NCBI GenBank assembly: GCA_002166865.1
Contig: NHTQ01000002.1
Coordinates: 496,001-560,000, forward strand
Reading direction: 5' to 3'
Source: Rhodobacteraceae bacterium WFHF2C18
GTDB taxonomy: Bacteria > Pseudomonadota > Alphaproteobacteria > Rhodobacterales > Rhodobacteraceae
Length of the DNA: 64,000 bases
Part shown: piece by piece, positions 43,541 to 51,669 of the stretch
How the letters are laid out: each line of letters opens with the position of its first letter
How positions within the stretch are numbered: position 1 is the stretch's first letter
Notes under the pieces: model-generated
What the model saw: only the letters and a program-made list of their open reading frames with translations
The model's database searches: none
Told to the model about the DNA's origin: nothing
Made by a program: the position numbers and the translations under genes

Positions 43541-44353
43541 TCAGGGTTCGTCCACTTCCAGGACGTGATCGCCGGGCGGGATCTCGTTGACCACGAGGTC
43601 CACGATATCGGGGTGCACCTCGCCGCTGTCGGGCGCGAAAAGGCCCGTCATCCGCAATCCCTGCCGCAGGTCGATGTCCCGTCCCAGGTAGTCCAGAACC
43701 ACCCGGCTGGCACAGGGTTTCCGCCCGCGCCGGGTTGGTCCCCCGGTCTGGATGCCGACCAGACGGTCCAGCCGGTGGCGGTGACTGGGATAGAGGGTGG
43801 CCTGGGTGATCGTGTTGCGCTCAAGCGTTTCGTATTCGACGATATAGATGCGGTCGGCCAGGTAGAAGACGGAGCCTTCGTATTTGTTGACCTGGTGGCT
43901 GCGCCCGCTTCTGGGGTCGCGGATGATCTCGATGTTCTTCCAGTAGTACTTTCCTTCCGCGGAAGTGATCGAGGCGAGCGAGCGAAGGACCAGACCGCTG
44001 TTTCCGAAGGAAAAGAAGTAGCGGAAATACCATCCCAGGTATTTGTCCAGGTTCTGGCTCTTCTGGTAGAGCCGGTCGAGATGCTTCAGCGGCTCGGCCA
44101 GGTCCGTGTTCTGCGCGGGACGCCGGCGCAGGCCGATCAGCTGTTCGAACTGCGCATGATCGAGCAGCATCTCGGCCTCGGAGACGCCGAAGAAGTCGCA
44201 GATACGGCGCATGTTGTTGCGCGAGGGGCGTGATTGTCCGCTGAGATATTTGTTGAATTGCTGACGGTTGATGCTGAGCTTCCGGCAGACCTCGGCGATG
44301 GAGGCATTGTAGCTGCAAAGAAGCGCAAGGTTGGAACTGAAGTCGCTGGCCAT
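43541..44353 (-). CDS. XRE-type helix-turn-helix transcriptional regulator
   Basis: A 270-residue regulator. The N-terminal HTH is at residues about 15-55 (ASIAEVCRKLSINRQQFNKY, then SGQSRPSRNNMRRICDFFGV). A larger C-terminal region, of a type I do not recognise, probably senses a ligand (KYYWKNIEIIRDP, HRLDRLVGIQTGGPTRRG). The start at 44353 gives MASDFSSN; the long in-frame extension upstream runs through the divergent promoter region. It faces the ATP-grasp/hydrolase/ABC genes and is the likely regulator of that unit. Confidence 0.85.
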   Translation of the reverse strand: MASDFSSNLALLCSYNASIAEVCRKLSINRQQFNKYLSGQSRPSRNNMRRICDFFGVSEAEMLLDHAQFEQLIGLRRRPAQNTDLAEPLKHLDRLYQKSQNLDKYLGWYFRYFFSFGNSGLVLRSLASITSAEGKYYWKNIEIIRDPRSGRSHQVNKYEGSVFYLADRIYIVEYETLERNTITQATLYPSHRHRLDRLVGIQTGGPTRRGRKPCASRVVLDYLGRDIDLRQGLRMTGLFAPDSGEVHPDIVDLVVNEIPPGDHVLEVDEP

Positions 44354-44658
44354 CGATATTATCGCATACTGACGCGGCAGTCGTGTCAAGTCGCGAAGTA
44401 CTGCGAAATTGTCACGCGATGGCAGCCTGTCAGACTGCTGCGGGATGCGTCCTGACCGTTGAAGACCCCGACCCCGCGAGAGCCCATGCTTCGGATCCTG
44501 CCGATCATCGCCGAAAACCTCGCCCGTGCGATTGGCGCCCGGACGCGTCTTGCGCCGGCTGGCCGCGATCAAGGAGACAGCGGATCGAATCGCCTAGTGT
44601 TTCTCCAGCTGCGGCCTGTTCCCAGGTGCAGCCCATGCAGGACACAGGAGGCGACGCC
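44354..44658. promoter_or_regulatory. Divergent promoter region of the ATP-grasp/ABC unit
   Basis: A 305-base gap between the divergent regulator and the ATP-grasp gene. Two related elements, TGTCAAGTCGCGA (44384-44396) and TGTCACGCGA (44410-44419), lie 31-66 bases from the regulator start. The TCGCG at 44391 and CGCGA at 44415 also form an inverted pair. They are good candidates for autoregulatory operators. The rest, near 44450-44640, is GC-rich without a recognisable element. Confidence 0.4.
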
Positions 44659-45963
44659 ATGAGGAACATATTCGTTTTGGGGCTCGAGCCCTTCAACCTC
44701 TCCCTGATGCGGCAGATGCCCGGTACCGAGGATGTGCAGTTCCACGAGTTGCTGAGCCATCAGGAGGCTACCCGCCCCGCCGCCGGGCGCATCGATTTCC
44801 AGAACTTGTTGGCCCTGGCAGAGGCGCGGCTCGACGCCTTCGAGGGGACGGTAGACGGGATCATCTGGTACTGGGATTTCCCCAGTTCCGCGCTCGGACC
44901 CCTGCTTTGCGCCCGTCGCGGGCTGCACGGCCCCTCCCTCCCGGCCGTTCTTGCCTGCGAGCACAAGTACCTGTCGCGGCTGGCACAGAGGCGGGCCGCC
45001 CCCGCTGTCGTGCCGCGCTTCTGCGCGGTCGATCCTTTCGGCGACGACCCCCTGTCGCAGATCGACTTGGACTACCCGTTCTGGATAAAGCCGATCAAGG
45101 CGCATTCCTCGCACCTCGGTTTCAAGATCCGCGGGTCCAGGGATTTCCGCGCGGCGTTGCCGGTCATTCGGCGCGGCATCGGGCTTTTCGGCGATCCCTT
45201 CGATGCCTTCATGTCGCACATCGACCCGCCAGAGGAAATGGCGGGGATCGGCGGTCACCATTGCATCGCCGAGGACATCATCTCGGCCGGCCGGCAGTGC
45301 ACGCTGGAGGGCTACGTTCACGGCGGAGAGCCGTGCATTTACGGGGTCGTGGATTCCGTGCGCGAGGGCAAGCACCGGTCGAGCTTCCAGAGATACCAGT
45401 ACCCTTCGCAGCTTCCGGCCGCGGTCCGGGATCGCATGATTTCCGTGGCCGGGCGCGTGATGCGGCACATCGGCTACGACGGGGCTCCCTTCAACGTTGA
45501 GTTCTTCTGGAACCCGCGCAGGGACACGCTCCGCCTGCTGGAAATCAACGGCCGGATCTCGAAATCGCACTCGCCGCTGTTTCACATGGTGGACGGCAGC
45601 GCGCACCAGCGGGTGGCGGTCGACCTTGCCCTGGGGCGCGCGCCGCGGATGCCGCGCCGGGCGGGACGCCATGCCCTGGCCGCGAAATTCATGTTGCGCT
45701 GTTACCACGACGGCGTTGTGCGCCGCGCCCCGGCGGAGGATGACATCGCGCGGCTGAAGGAGAGGTTCCCCGATGCCATGCTGCGGGTGCTCGTGCAACC
45801 TGACCAGCAGCTCAGGCATCTCCATTACCAGGACAGCTACAGTTTCGAACTGGCCGAGTTGTTCCTAGGCGCGAGGAACCAGCGGGAACTGCTGGAGAAA
45901 TACAGGGCGGCGGTGGAGCTGCTGCCCTTCGACATCGAAATAGAGGAGGCCGATCAGGCATGA
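44659..45963 (+). CDS. ATP-grasp family ligase-like protein
   Basis: A 434-residue cytoplasmic protein of the ATP-grasp superfamily. The N-terminal domain (residues 1-110) precedes the ATP-binding segment YPFWIKPIKAHSSHLGFKI (lysines 144 and 147). The metal-binding part is Glu 281 in FNVEFFW and LLEINGR (Glu 295, Asn 297). Relatives join a carboxylate to an amine through an acyl-phosphate, as in dipeptide or amino-acid amide ligases; the substrate is unknown. An AGGAGG site precedes the ATG. It overlaps the hydrolase gene by four bases. Confidence 0.8.
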   Translation: MRNIFVLGLEPFNLSLMRQMPGTEDVQFHELLSHQEATRPAAGRIDFQNLLALAEARLDAFEGTVDGIIWYWDFPSSALGPLLCARRGLHGPSLPAVLACEHKYLSRLAQRRAAPAVVPRFCAVDPFGDDPLSQIDLDYPFWIKPIKAHSSHLGFKIRGSRDFRAALPVIRRGIGLFGDPFDAFMSHIDPPEEMAGIGGHHCIAEDIISAGRQCTLEGYVHGGEPCIYGVVDSVREGKHRSSFQRYQYPSQLPAAVRDRMISVAGRVMRHIGYDGAPFNVEFFWNPRRDTLRLLEINGRISKSHSPLFHMVDGSAHQRVAVDLALGRAPRMPRRAGRHALAAKFMLRCYHDGVVRRAPAEDDIARLKERFPDAMLRVLVQPDQQLRHLHYQDSYSFELAELFLGARNQRELLEKYRAAVELLPFDIEIEEADQA

Positions 45964-48005
45964 AAACCGTGACCGAGTTCCCGCACGAGGTGATCGAGGA
46001 GCCCAATGTCGAGATCCCGATGCCCGACGGGGTGATCCTGGCCGCGCGGATCTGGCGCCCGCGCGGATCAGAGAATGCGCCGGTGCCGGCGGTTCTGGAA
46101 TACATCCCTTACCGCAAGCGTTTTGGCACGGCCGACCGCGACGAGGCGATGCACCCCTACATGGCCGGGCACGGCTATGCCTGCGTCCGGGTCGACCTGC
46201 GCGGCAGCGGCGAGTCCGGCGGCGTGCTGGAAGACGAATACCTTCAGCAGGAACTCGATGACGGGGTCAAGATAATCGAATGGCTCGCGGCGCAGCCCTG
46301 GTGCGACGGCAACGTCGGCATGATGGGAATTTCCTGGGGCGGCTTCAACGGCTTGCAGATCGCGGCGATGCAGCCGCCCGCGCTGAAAGCGGTCACCACC
46401 GTCTGTTCGACAGACGACCGTTTCGCCGATGACGTCCACCACATGGGCGGCTGCCTGCTGGGCGATCAGCTTTCCTGGGCCTCGGTCATGTTTTCCTACA
46501 ACAGCATGCCGCCCGATCCGGCGCTTGTTGGGGATCGCTGGCGCGACATGTGGCTTGAGCGGCTGGACGGCAGCGGGCTGTGGCTGGACAAGTGGATGCG
46601 CCACCAGCGCCGCGACGGCTACTGGCGGCATGGGTCGATCTGCGAGGACTACAGCGCCGTGCAGTGCCCCGTCTACGCGGTGAGCGGTTGGGCCGATGGC
46701 TACTCCAATGCCGTGTTCCGCCTGATGAAAAACCTCGACGTGCCGCGCAAGGGCTTGGTGGGCCCATGGAGCCACCGCTACCCGCACCTGGGGGTGCCCG
46801 GACCGGCGATCGGATTCCTGCAGGAATTGCTGCGCTGGTGGGACCAGTGGCTCAAGGGCCAGGACACCGGCATCATGGATGAACCGATGGTCCGGGTCTG
46901 GATGCAGGACAGCGTGCCGCCCACGACCAGCTACACCTACCGGCCCGGCCGCTGGGCCGGGGAGCCCGCCTGGCCCTCGCCCAACATCGAGGAGGCGGCA
47001 TTCGACCTTGTGCCGGATCGGTTGGTGCCCGCGGGACGCGGCGACGATGCGCGCGAGGACCAGATGCTGACGCTGCAGTCGCCGCTGACCGTTGGGCTCT
47101 TCGCCGGGAAATGGTGTTCCTACTCCTCCGGCCCCGACCTGGCCCACGACCAGCGGGAGGAAGACGGCGGCGCGCTTGTGTTCGAATCCGAACAGCTGGA
47201 AGAAACGGTGGAGATCGTCGGCGCGCCGGTCGCGGACCTGGAGATTGAGGTCGATCGCCCCGTGGCCATGATCGCGGCGCGCCTGTCGGACGTGCGCTCG
47301 AACGGCGAGGCCACGCGCGTCACCTACGGGCTGCTCAACCTCACGCACCGTGACAGCAGCGAAAACCCCACGCCTCTGGAGCCGGGAAAGCGGTATCTTG
47401 TACGGGTGCGGCTCAACGAGGTGGCGCAAAGCTTCCCCGAGGGCCACCGGCTGCGGCTGTCGCTGTCCACGTCCTACTGGCCGCTGGCCTGGCCGTCGCC
47501 CGAGCCCGTGTGCCTGACCCTGCATACCGCCAACAGCCGGTTCCTGCTGCCGGTGCGCCCGCCGCGGCCCGACGATGACGCGGCGTTGCCGGCCTTCGGC
47601 GAGCCCGTGGGCGCCCCCACGTCCAGCCGGACGATTCTGGAGCAGCCAAAGAACACCTGGCGCGTCACGCGGGACCTGGGCACCGACGAATCGGAACTGC
47701 ACGTGGTCGACGGCCGCGGCACCCGGCGGATGGAGGACATCGGCCTGACGATCCGGACCTGGGGTGAGGAGTGGTATCGCTCGCGCGACAACGAGGTCGG
47801 CTCGGTCCAGGGGGAGACGCTGTGGCAGCGGGGGCTGGAGCGCGAGGACTGGGGCGTGCGCACCGTGTGCCACACCACGATGAGCTCTGACGAGGACGCC
47901 TTCCACATCCGTGCGGAACTCGACGCCTACGAAAAGGACGATCGCGGGGAAAAGCGCGTGTTCAGCCGCAGCTGGATTTCCAGCATTCCCCGGGATCTGG
48001 TTTGA
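45960..48005 (+). CDS. CocE/NonD family hydrolase (S15 X-Pro-peptidase fold)
   Basis: A 681-residue alpha/beta hydrolase without signal peptide. The nucleophile is Ser 125 in GISWGGFNG. The acid is probably the Asp in VSGWADGYSN near residue 248, and the His is in VGPWSHRYPH near residue 275. The C-terminal half is a jelly-roll domain of the X-Pro dipeptidyl-peptidase type. Known relatives cleave proline peptides, cocaine ester or acyl amides. Overlap with the ATP-grasp gene and the downstream ABC importer suggest it acts on an imported compound in the cytosol. Confidence 0.88.
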   Translation: MKTVTEFPHEVIEEPNVEIPMPDGVILAARIWRPRGSENAPVPAVLEYIPYRKRFGTADRDEAMHPYMAGHGYACVRVDLRGSGESGGVLEDEYLQQELDDGVKIIEWLAAQPWCDGNVGMMGISWGGFNGLQIAAMQPPALKAVTTVCSTDDRFADDVHHMGGCLLGDQLSWASVMFSYNSMPPDPALVGDRWRDMWLERLDGSGLWLDKWMRHQRRDGYWRHGSICEDYSAVQCPVYAVSGWADGYSNAVFRLMKNLDVPRKGLVGPWSHRYPHLGVPGPAIGFLQELLRWWDQWLKGQDTGIMDEPMVRVWMQDSVPPTTSYTYRPGRWAGEPAWPSPNIEEAAFDLVPDRLVPAGRGDDAREDQMLTLQSPLTVGLFAGKWCSYSSGPDLAHDQREEDGGALVFESEQLEETVEIVGAPVADLEIEVDRPVAMIAARLSDVRSNGEATRVTYGLLNLTHRDSSENPTPLEPGKRYLVRVRLNEVAQSFPEGHRLRLSLSTSYWPLAWPSPEPVCLTLHTANSRFLLPVRPPRPDDDAALPAFGEPVGAPTSSRTILEQPKNTWRVTRDLGTDESELHVVDGRGTRRMEDIGLTIRTWGEEWYRSRDNEVGSVQGETLWQRGLEREDWGVRTVCHTTMSSDEDAFHIRAELDAYEKDDRGEKRVFSRSWISSIPRDLV

Positions 48006-48179
48006 GGCCGCGAAAGAGACGGTGCGGGGCGTATTTTCGACGCCCCGCCGGCGGCAATATGATAGGGTATCGTTTAGTGATGCGCTACACGCGTCACACC
48101 GCGAAGGCGTGCGAAATGGACGAACGGGCGAGCATACCCGCTTAATGAAAAACAGGTTTTGCCAAAGGGAGGAATGGAA

Positions 48180-49736
48180 ATGACGAAACCAACCCTGTCG
48201 AGGAGGGCCTTCCTGGCCTCCAGCGTGGCCGTGGCGGGCACCGCGGGTCTGATGCCGGCCTGGCCGACGCCGGCCCATGCCCAAATGGGCAAGGTGCTGC
48301 GGCTGCGCCTGGACGGCGACCCGGACGTGCTTGACCCCGGATACATGTCCGGCGGCATCGAGATCGAGGCACAGAAGCAGTGCCTGCCCTTCCTGGCCGA
48401 CTACCACCGCGACGGCGACACCATAACCTGGAAGAAGACGCCCTTCGCCAACAGGCTGGAGCAGCGCGACCCGACGCATATCGACTTCGAACTGGCCGAG
48501 GGCCTGGAGTGGTCGGACGGCTACGGCCCGGTCACGGCGGCGGACGTGAAGTATTCCTACGAGCGGATGAAGGGGACCGACTGGTCGGGCTACTTCGAGG
48601 CGCTCGATCATGTCGAGGTCACCGGCGACCGGACCGGGACGATCGTTCTGAACAAGCCCTTCTCGCCGTTCATCATGGTCACGCTCTGCCACGGCCCCGG
48701 CGCGATCCTGAGCGAGAAGGCGATGAAGGACGTGGGCGAGAAGTTCACCACCGAGTTCCCGGCGGTTTGCGGGCCCTACACCTATTCCGCCACCCCCGGC
48801 CAGCGCGTGGTCTATGACCTGAACCCGCAGTGGAGCGGGCCGAAGCCCGGGTTCGAGCGGGTGGAATGCAACGTGATCACCCAGGTGAAGGCGGCCGAAC
48901 TGGCCTTCGAGGCCGGCGAACTGGACTGCACCGAACTGGGCGCGGACACGCTGGCGCGCTACACCGCCGAGATGCCAGAGGGCGCCGAGATCACCACGGC
49001 CGGCGAACTGCAGTACATGTGGCTGGGCATGAACACCGATCACCCCAAGCTGAAGGACAAGACCGTGCGCCGCGCGATCCAGCACGCCGTGGATGTCGAC
49101 GCGATCCTGCAGGGGGCCTATTCGGGCACCACGACCAAGTCCAACGGCATCATCTGCCCCGGGCTCATCGGACGGCGCGAGGACACCAAGCACTACCGCT
49201 ACGACCCGGCCAAGGCCCGCGAACTCCTGGCCGAGGCGGGGATTTCGGACCTCGATCTCACCCTGCGCACGCTCAACACGCAAGAGCGCATGCTGGCGGC
49301 GCAGATCATCCAGGCCAACCTTGCCGGCCTGGGCATCAACGTGAAGGTGCTGCCGCTGGATTCCGGGCCCTACTGGGAGATGGGCCAGGAGAGCAAGGGC
49401 GACACGTGGAAGGAGCTGGAACTCTGGCTGATGCGCTACGGCACGACGCCGGACCCCTACGAGGCGACGCAGTGGTTCGTCTCGGACCAGGTGGGGGTCT
49501 GGAACTGGGAGCGCTGGACCGACCCGGAGTATGACCGCCTCTACGAGGCGGGCATCAAGGAAACCGATCCGCAGAAGCGCCACGAGATCTACGTGCGCAT
49601 GCAGGAGATCATGGAGGAGACGGGCGCCTACGTCTGGATCAACCATGAGCCGGAGGCTTTCGTCCACTCCGCGGAGGTCAAGATCAACGCCGCGCCATCG
49701 GGCGAACTCAACTACCGCCGCTGCAAGCCGGCGTAA
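48180..49736 (+). CDS. Periplasmic solute-binding protein of a dipeptide/oligopeptide-type ABC importer
   Basis: A 518-residue SBP_bac_5 family protein with a TAT signal (LSRRAFLASSVAVAG, residues 8-22). Conserved segments include DPDVLDPGYMSGG near residue 43, the FELAEGLEWSDGYGPVTAADVKYSYERM motif in the first lobe and VRRAIQHAVDVDAI. A strong GGGAGGA site precedes the ATG at 48180. Ligand specificity cannot be read. It is the first gene of the transporter, 174 bases after the hydrolase. Confidence 0.92.
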   Translation: MTKPTLSRRAFLASSVAVAGTAGLMPAWPTPAHAQMGKVLRLRLDGDPDVLDPGYMSGGIEIEAQKQCLPFLADYHRDGDTITWKKTPFANRLEQRDPTHIDFELAEGLEWSDGYGPVTAADVKYSYERMKGTDWSGYFEALDHVEVTGDRTGTIVLNKPFSPFIMVTLCHGPGAILSEKAMKDVGEKFTTEFPAVCGPYTYSATPGQRVVYDLNPQWSGPKPGFERVECNVITQVKAAELAFEAGELDCTELGADTLARYTAEMPEGAEITTAGELQYMWLGMNTDHPKLKDKTVRRAIQHAVDVDAILQGAYSGTTTKSNGIICPGLIGRREDTKHYRYDPAKARELLAEAGISDLDLTLRTLNTQERMLAAQIIQANLAGLGINVKVLPLDSGPYWEMGQESKGDTWKELELWLMRYGTTPDPYEATQWFVSDQVGVWNWERWTDPEYDRLYEAGIKETDPQKRHEIYVRMQEIMEETGAYVWINHEPEAFVHSAEVKINAAPSGELNYRRCKPA

Positions 49737-49798
49737 CCGGCAGGGGCCCCGTGCGCCCGGCGCGCGGGGCCGTCCGGATGTCCGAGGATGCCTTCTGA

Positions 49799-50743
49799 AT
49801 GGTTGTCTACCTGATCAAGCGACTCGGCCTGTCCCTGGCCGTCGTCTGTGCCGTGATCCTGGTGCTGTTCTCTCTGCTGCACCTCATTCCCGGCGACCCG
49901 GCGACGATCGCGCTCGGCCCGCGCGCCACGCCAGAGGCCATCGCGCGCTACGCCGCCAAGATGCACCTGGATGAACCCGTCTGGATGCAGTTCCTGATCT
50001 ATGTCGGCAACGCCCTGACCGGTGATCTGGGCGTCGACGTCTTTTCGGACAGGCCGGTGACGACGATCATCATGGAGCGCATCGGCTTCACCCTGTCGCT
50101 GGTCTTCGCCGGCATGGGCTGGGCCATGCTGCTGGGGATCCCGCTGGGATGCCTGGCCGCGGTCAGGCGCAACAGCTGGCTGGACCGCGTGACCGGCGTG
50201 CTGTCGGTGGGCACCATCGCCGTGCCGTCGTTCCTGGTGTCGATTTGGGCGCTGCTGATCTTCGCCGTCGAGCTGCGCTGGCTGCCGGCCATCGGCGCGG
50301 GCGAGCCGGGCGATCTGGGCGACCAGGCGGTCCACCTGATCCTGCCGGCCTTCGCCATCGGGCTGAGTTGGGTGGGCTACCTGGCGCGCATGGTCCGGGC
50401 CTCCATGCTGGAGGTCATGGGCGAGACCTACATCCGCTCGGCCCGCGCCTTCGGCCTGCGGCCGCGGCGCATCGTCTTCGGCTATGGCCTGCGCGTCGCG
50501 ATCCTGCCCACGATCACGCTGATCGGCATGGGCTTCGGCGGGCTGATATCCTCGACCGTCTTCGCCGAGATCATCTTTGCCCGGCCCGGTATCGGAAAGC
50601 TGATCTTCGATTCCGTGATGGCGCGCAACTTCCCGATCGTGCAGGGCGGGGTGCTGGTGGCCACGGGCCTCTACATCCTTGTCGTGCTCATCTCCGATCT
50701 TCTCATAGCATGGTTGGATCCCCGTGTCCGCGAAACCCTCTGA
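49799..50743 (+). CDS. ABC importer permease, DppB type
   Basis: A 314-residue inner-membrane permease with six helices. It starts MVVYLIKRLGLSLAVVCAVI and has the conserved dipeptide-permease N-terminal layout. The EAA coupling loop lies in MGETYIRSARAFGLRPRRIVF near residue 205. It overlaps the second permease gene by 20 bases. It works with the DppC-type permease and the fused ATPase downstream. Confidence 0.93.
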   Translation: MVVYLIKRLGLSLAVVCAVILVLFSLLHLIPGDPATIALGPRATPEAIARYAAKMHLDEPVWMQFLIYVGNALTGDLGVDVFSDRPVTTIIMERIGFTLSLVFAGMGWAMLLGIPLGCLAAVRRNSWLDRVTGVLSVGTIAVPSFLVSIWALLIFAVELRWLPAIGAGEPGDLGDQAVHLILPAFAIGLSWVGYLARMVRASMLEVMGETYIRSARAFGLRPRRIVFGYGLRVAILPTITLIGMGFGGLISSTVFAEIIFARPGIGKLIFDSVMARNFPIVQGGVLVATGLYILVVLISDLLIAWLDPRVRETL

Positions 50744-51668
50744 AAACGAAACCGGCCTGCCGCCGGTCGACTCCACCGGCCTGGCCGATCACATCACCGA
50801 GGCCGAGGTCCGCGAATCCGCGGCGCGGGAACGGCGCGAGAAGCTGCGCGAGTTCGTCACGAACTGGCAGGGGCTGACGGGGCTGATCCTTGTCGCGATC
50901 TTCTTTGCCAGCGCGATCTTCGCTCCGTGGCTGGCGCCCTACGATCCCAACGCCCTGGACATCCCGGCCCGCCTGTCGGGACCCACCTGGGAGCACGTCG
51001 CCGGCACCGACCAGCTGGGCCGCGACACCTTCTCGCGCATCCTCTACGGGGGGCGCGTCGCGCTCAAGATCGCGGCCATCGGCGTCTCGGTCGCGCTGCT
51101 TCTGGGCCTGCTTCTGGGCATGATCGCGGGGTTCGGGCCCCGGTGGCTGGACAATGCGCTCCTGCTGGCCTTCGATACCGTGCGCGCCTTCCCCACGATC
51201 GTGCTGGCGCTGGCGACCGTGGCGCTGACCGGCCCCAGCCTGGAACTGGTGCTGGCCATCGTGATCGTCACTTCGATCCCGCAATACGCACGCGTGGCGC
51301 GCACCGCGACGCTGACCCTGAAGAACACCGATTTCATTCTGGCCGAACGCGCGCTCGGGGCCGGGACCGCGCGGATGCTGTGGCACCACATCATGCCGAA
51401 CGTGGTGGGCCCGCTGATGATCCTGGCGGCGATGGACGTGCCGGTGGTGGTGACGATCGAGGCCGGCCTGAGCTTCCTTGGTCTCGGCGTGCTGCCGCCG
51501 ACGGCCAGCTGGGGCACCATCCTCAACGAGGGCTACCTGGTCATCCGCGACACGCCATGGATGGTCATCGCGGGCGGCATCCCGCTGATCCTGACGACGC
51601 TGGGCTTCACCTTCCTGGGCGAGGCGCTGCGCGACATCTTCGATCCCCGCATGGGCAAAGGACGCTGA
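50724..51668 (+). CDS. ABC importer permease, DppC type
   Basis: A 314-residue permease. There is an N-terminal cytosolic arm (residues 1-55), then the DppC-type helices with GTDQLGRDTFSRILYGGRVAL near residue 95 and the EAA loop LAERALGAGTARMLWHHIMPN near 210. The start is GTG, inside the end of the first permease gene. The fused ATPase starts two bases after its stop. Confidence 0.93.
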   Translation: MSAKPSENETGLPPVDSTGLADHITEAEVRESAARERREKLREFVTNWQGLTGLILVAIFFASAIFAPWLAPYDPNALDIPARLSGPTWEHVAGTDQLGRDTFSRILYGGRVALKIAAIGVSVALLLGLLLGMIAGFGPRWLDNALLLAFDTVRAFPTIVLALATVALTGPSLELVLAIVIVTSIPQYARVARTATLTLKNTDFILAERALGAGTARMLWHHIMPNVVGPLMILAAMDVPVVVTIEAGLSFLGLGVLPPTASWGTILNEGYLVIRDTPWMVIAGGIPLILTTLGFTFLGEALRDIFDPRMGKGR

Positions 51669-51669
51669 C

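Noticed and set aside
46068-49667. 1199-codon minus-strand open frame opposite the CocE and binding-protein genes
   Set aside because: It spans two well-supported genes and the gap between them in antisense; the composition is typical of a GC3 shadow.
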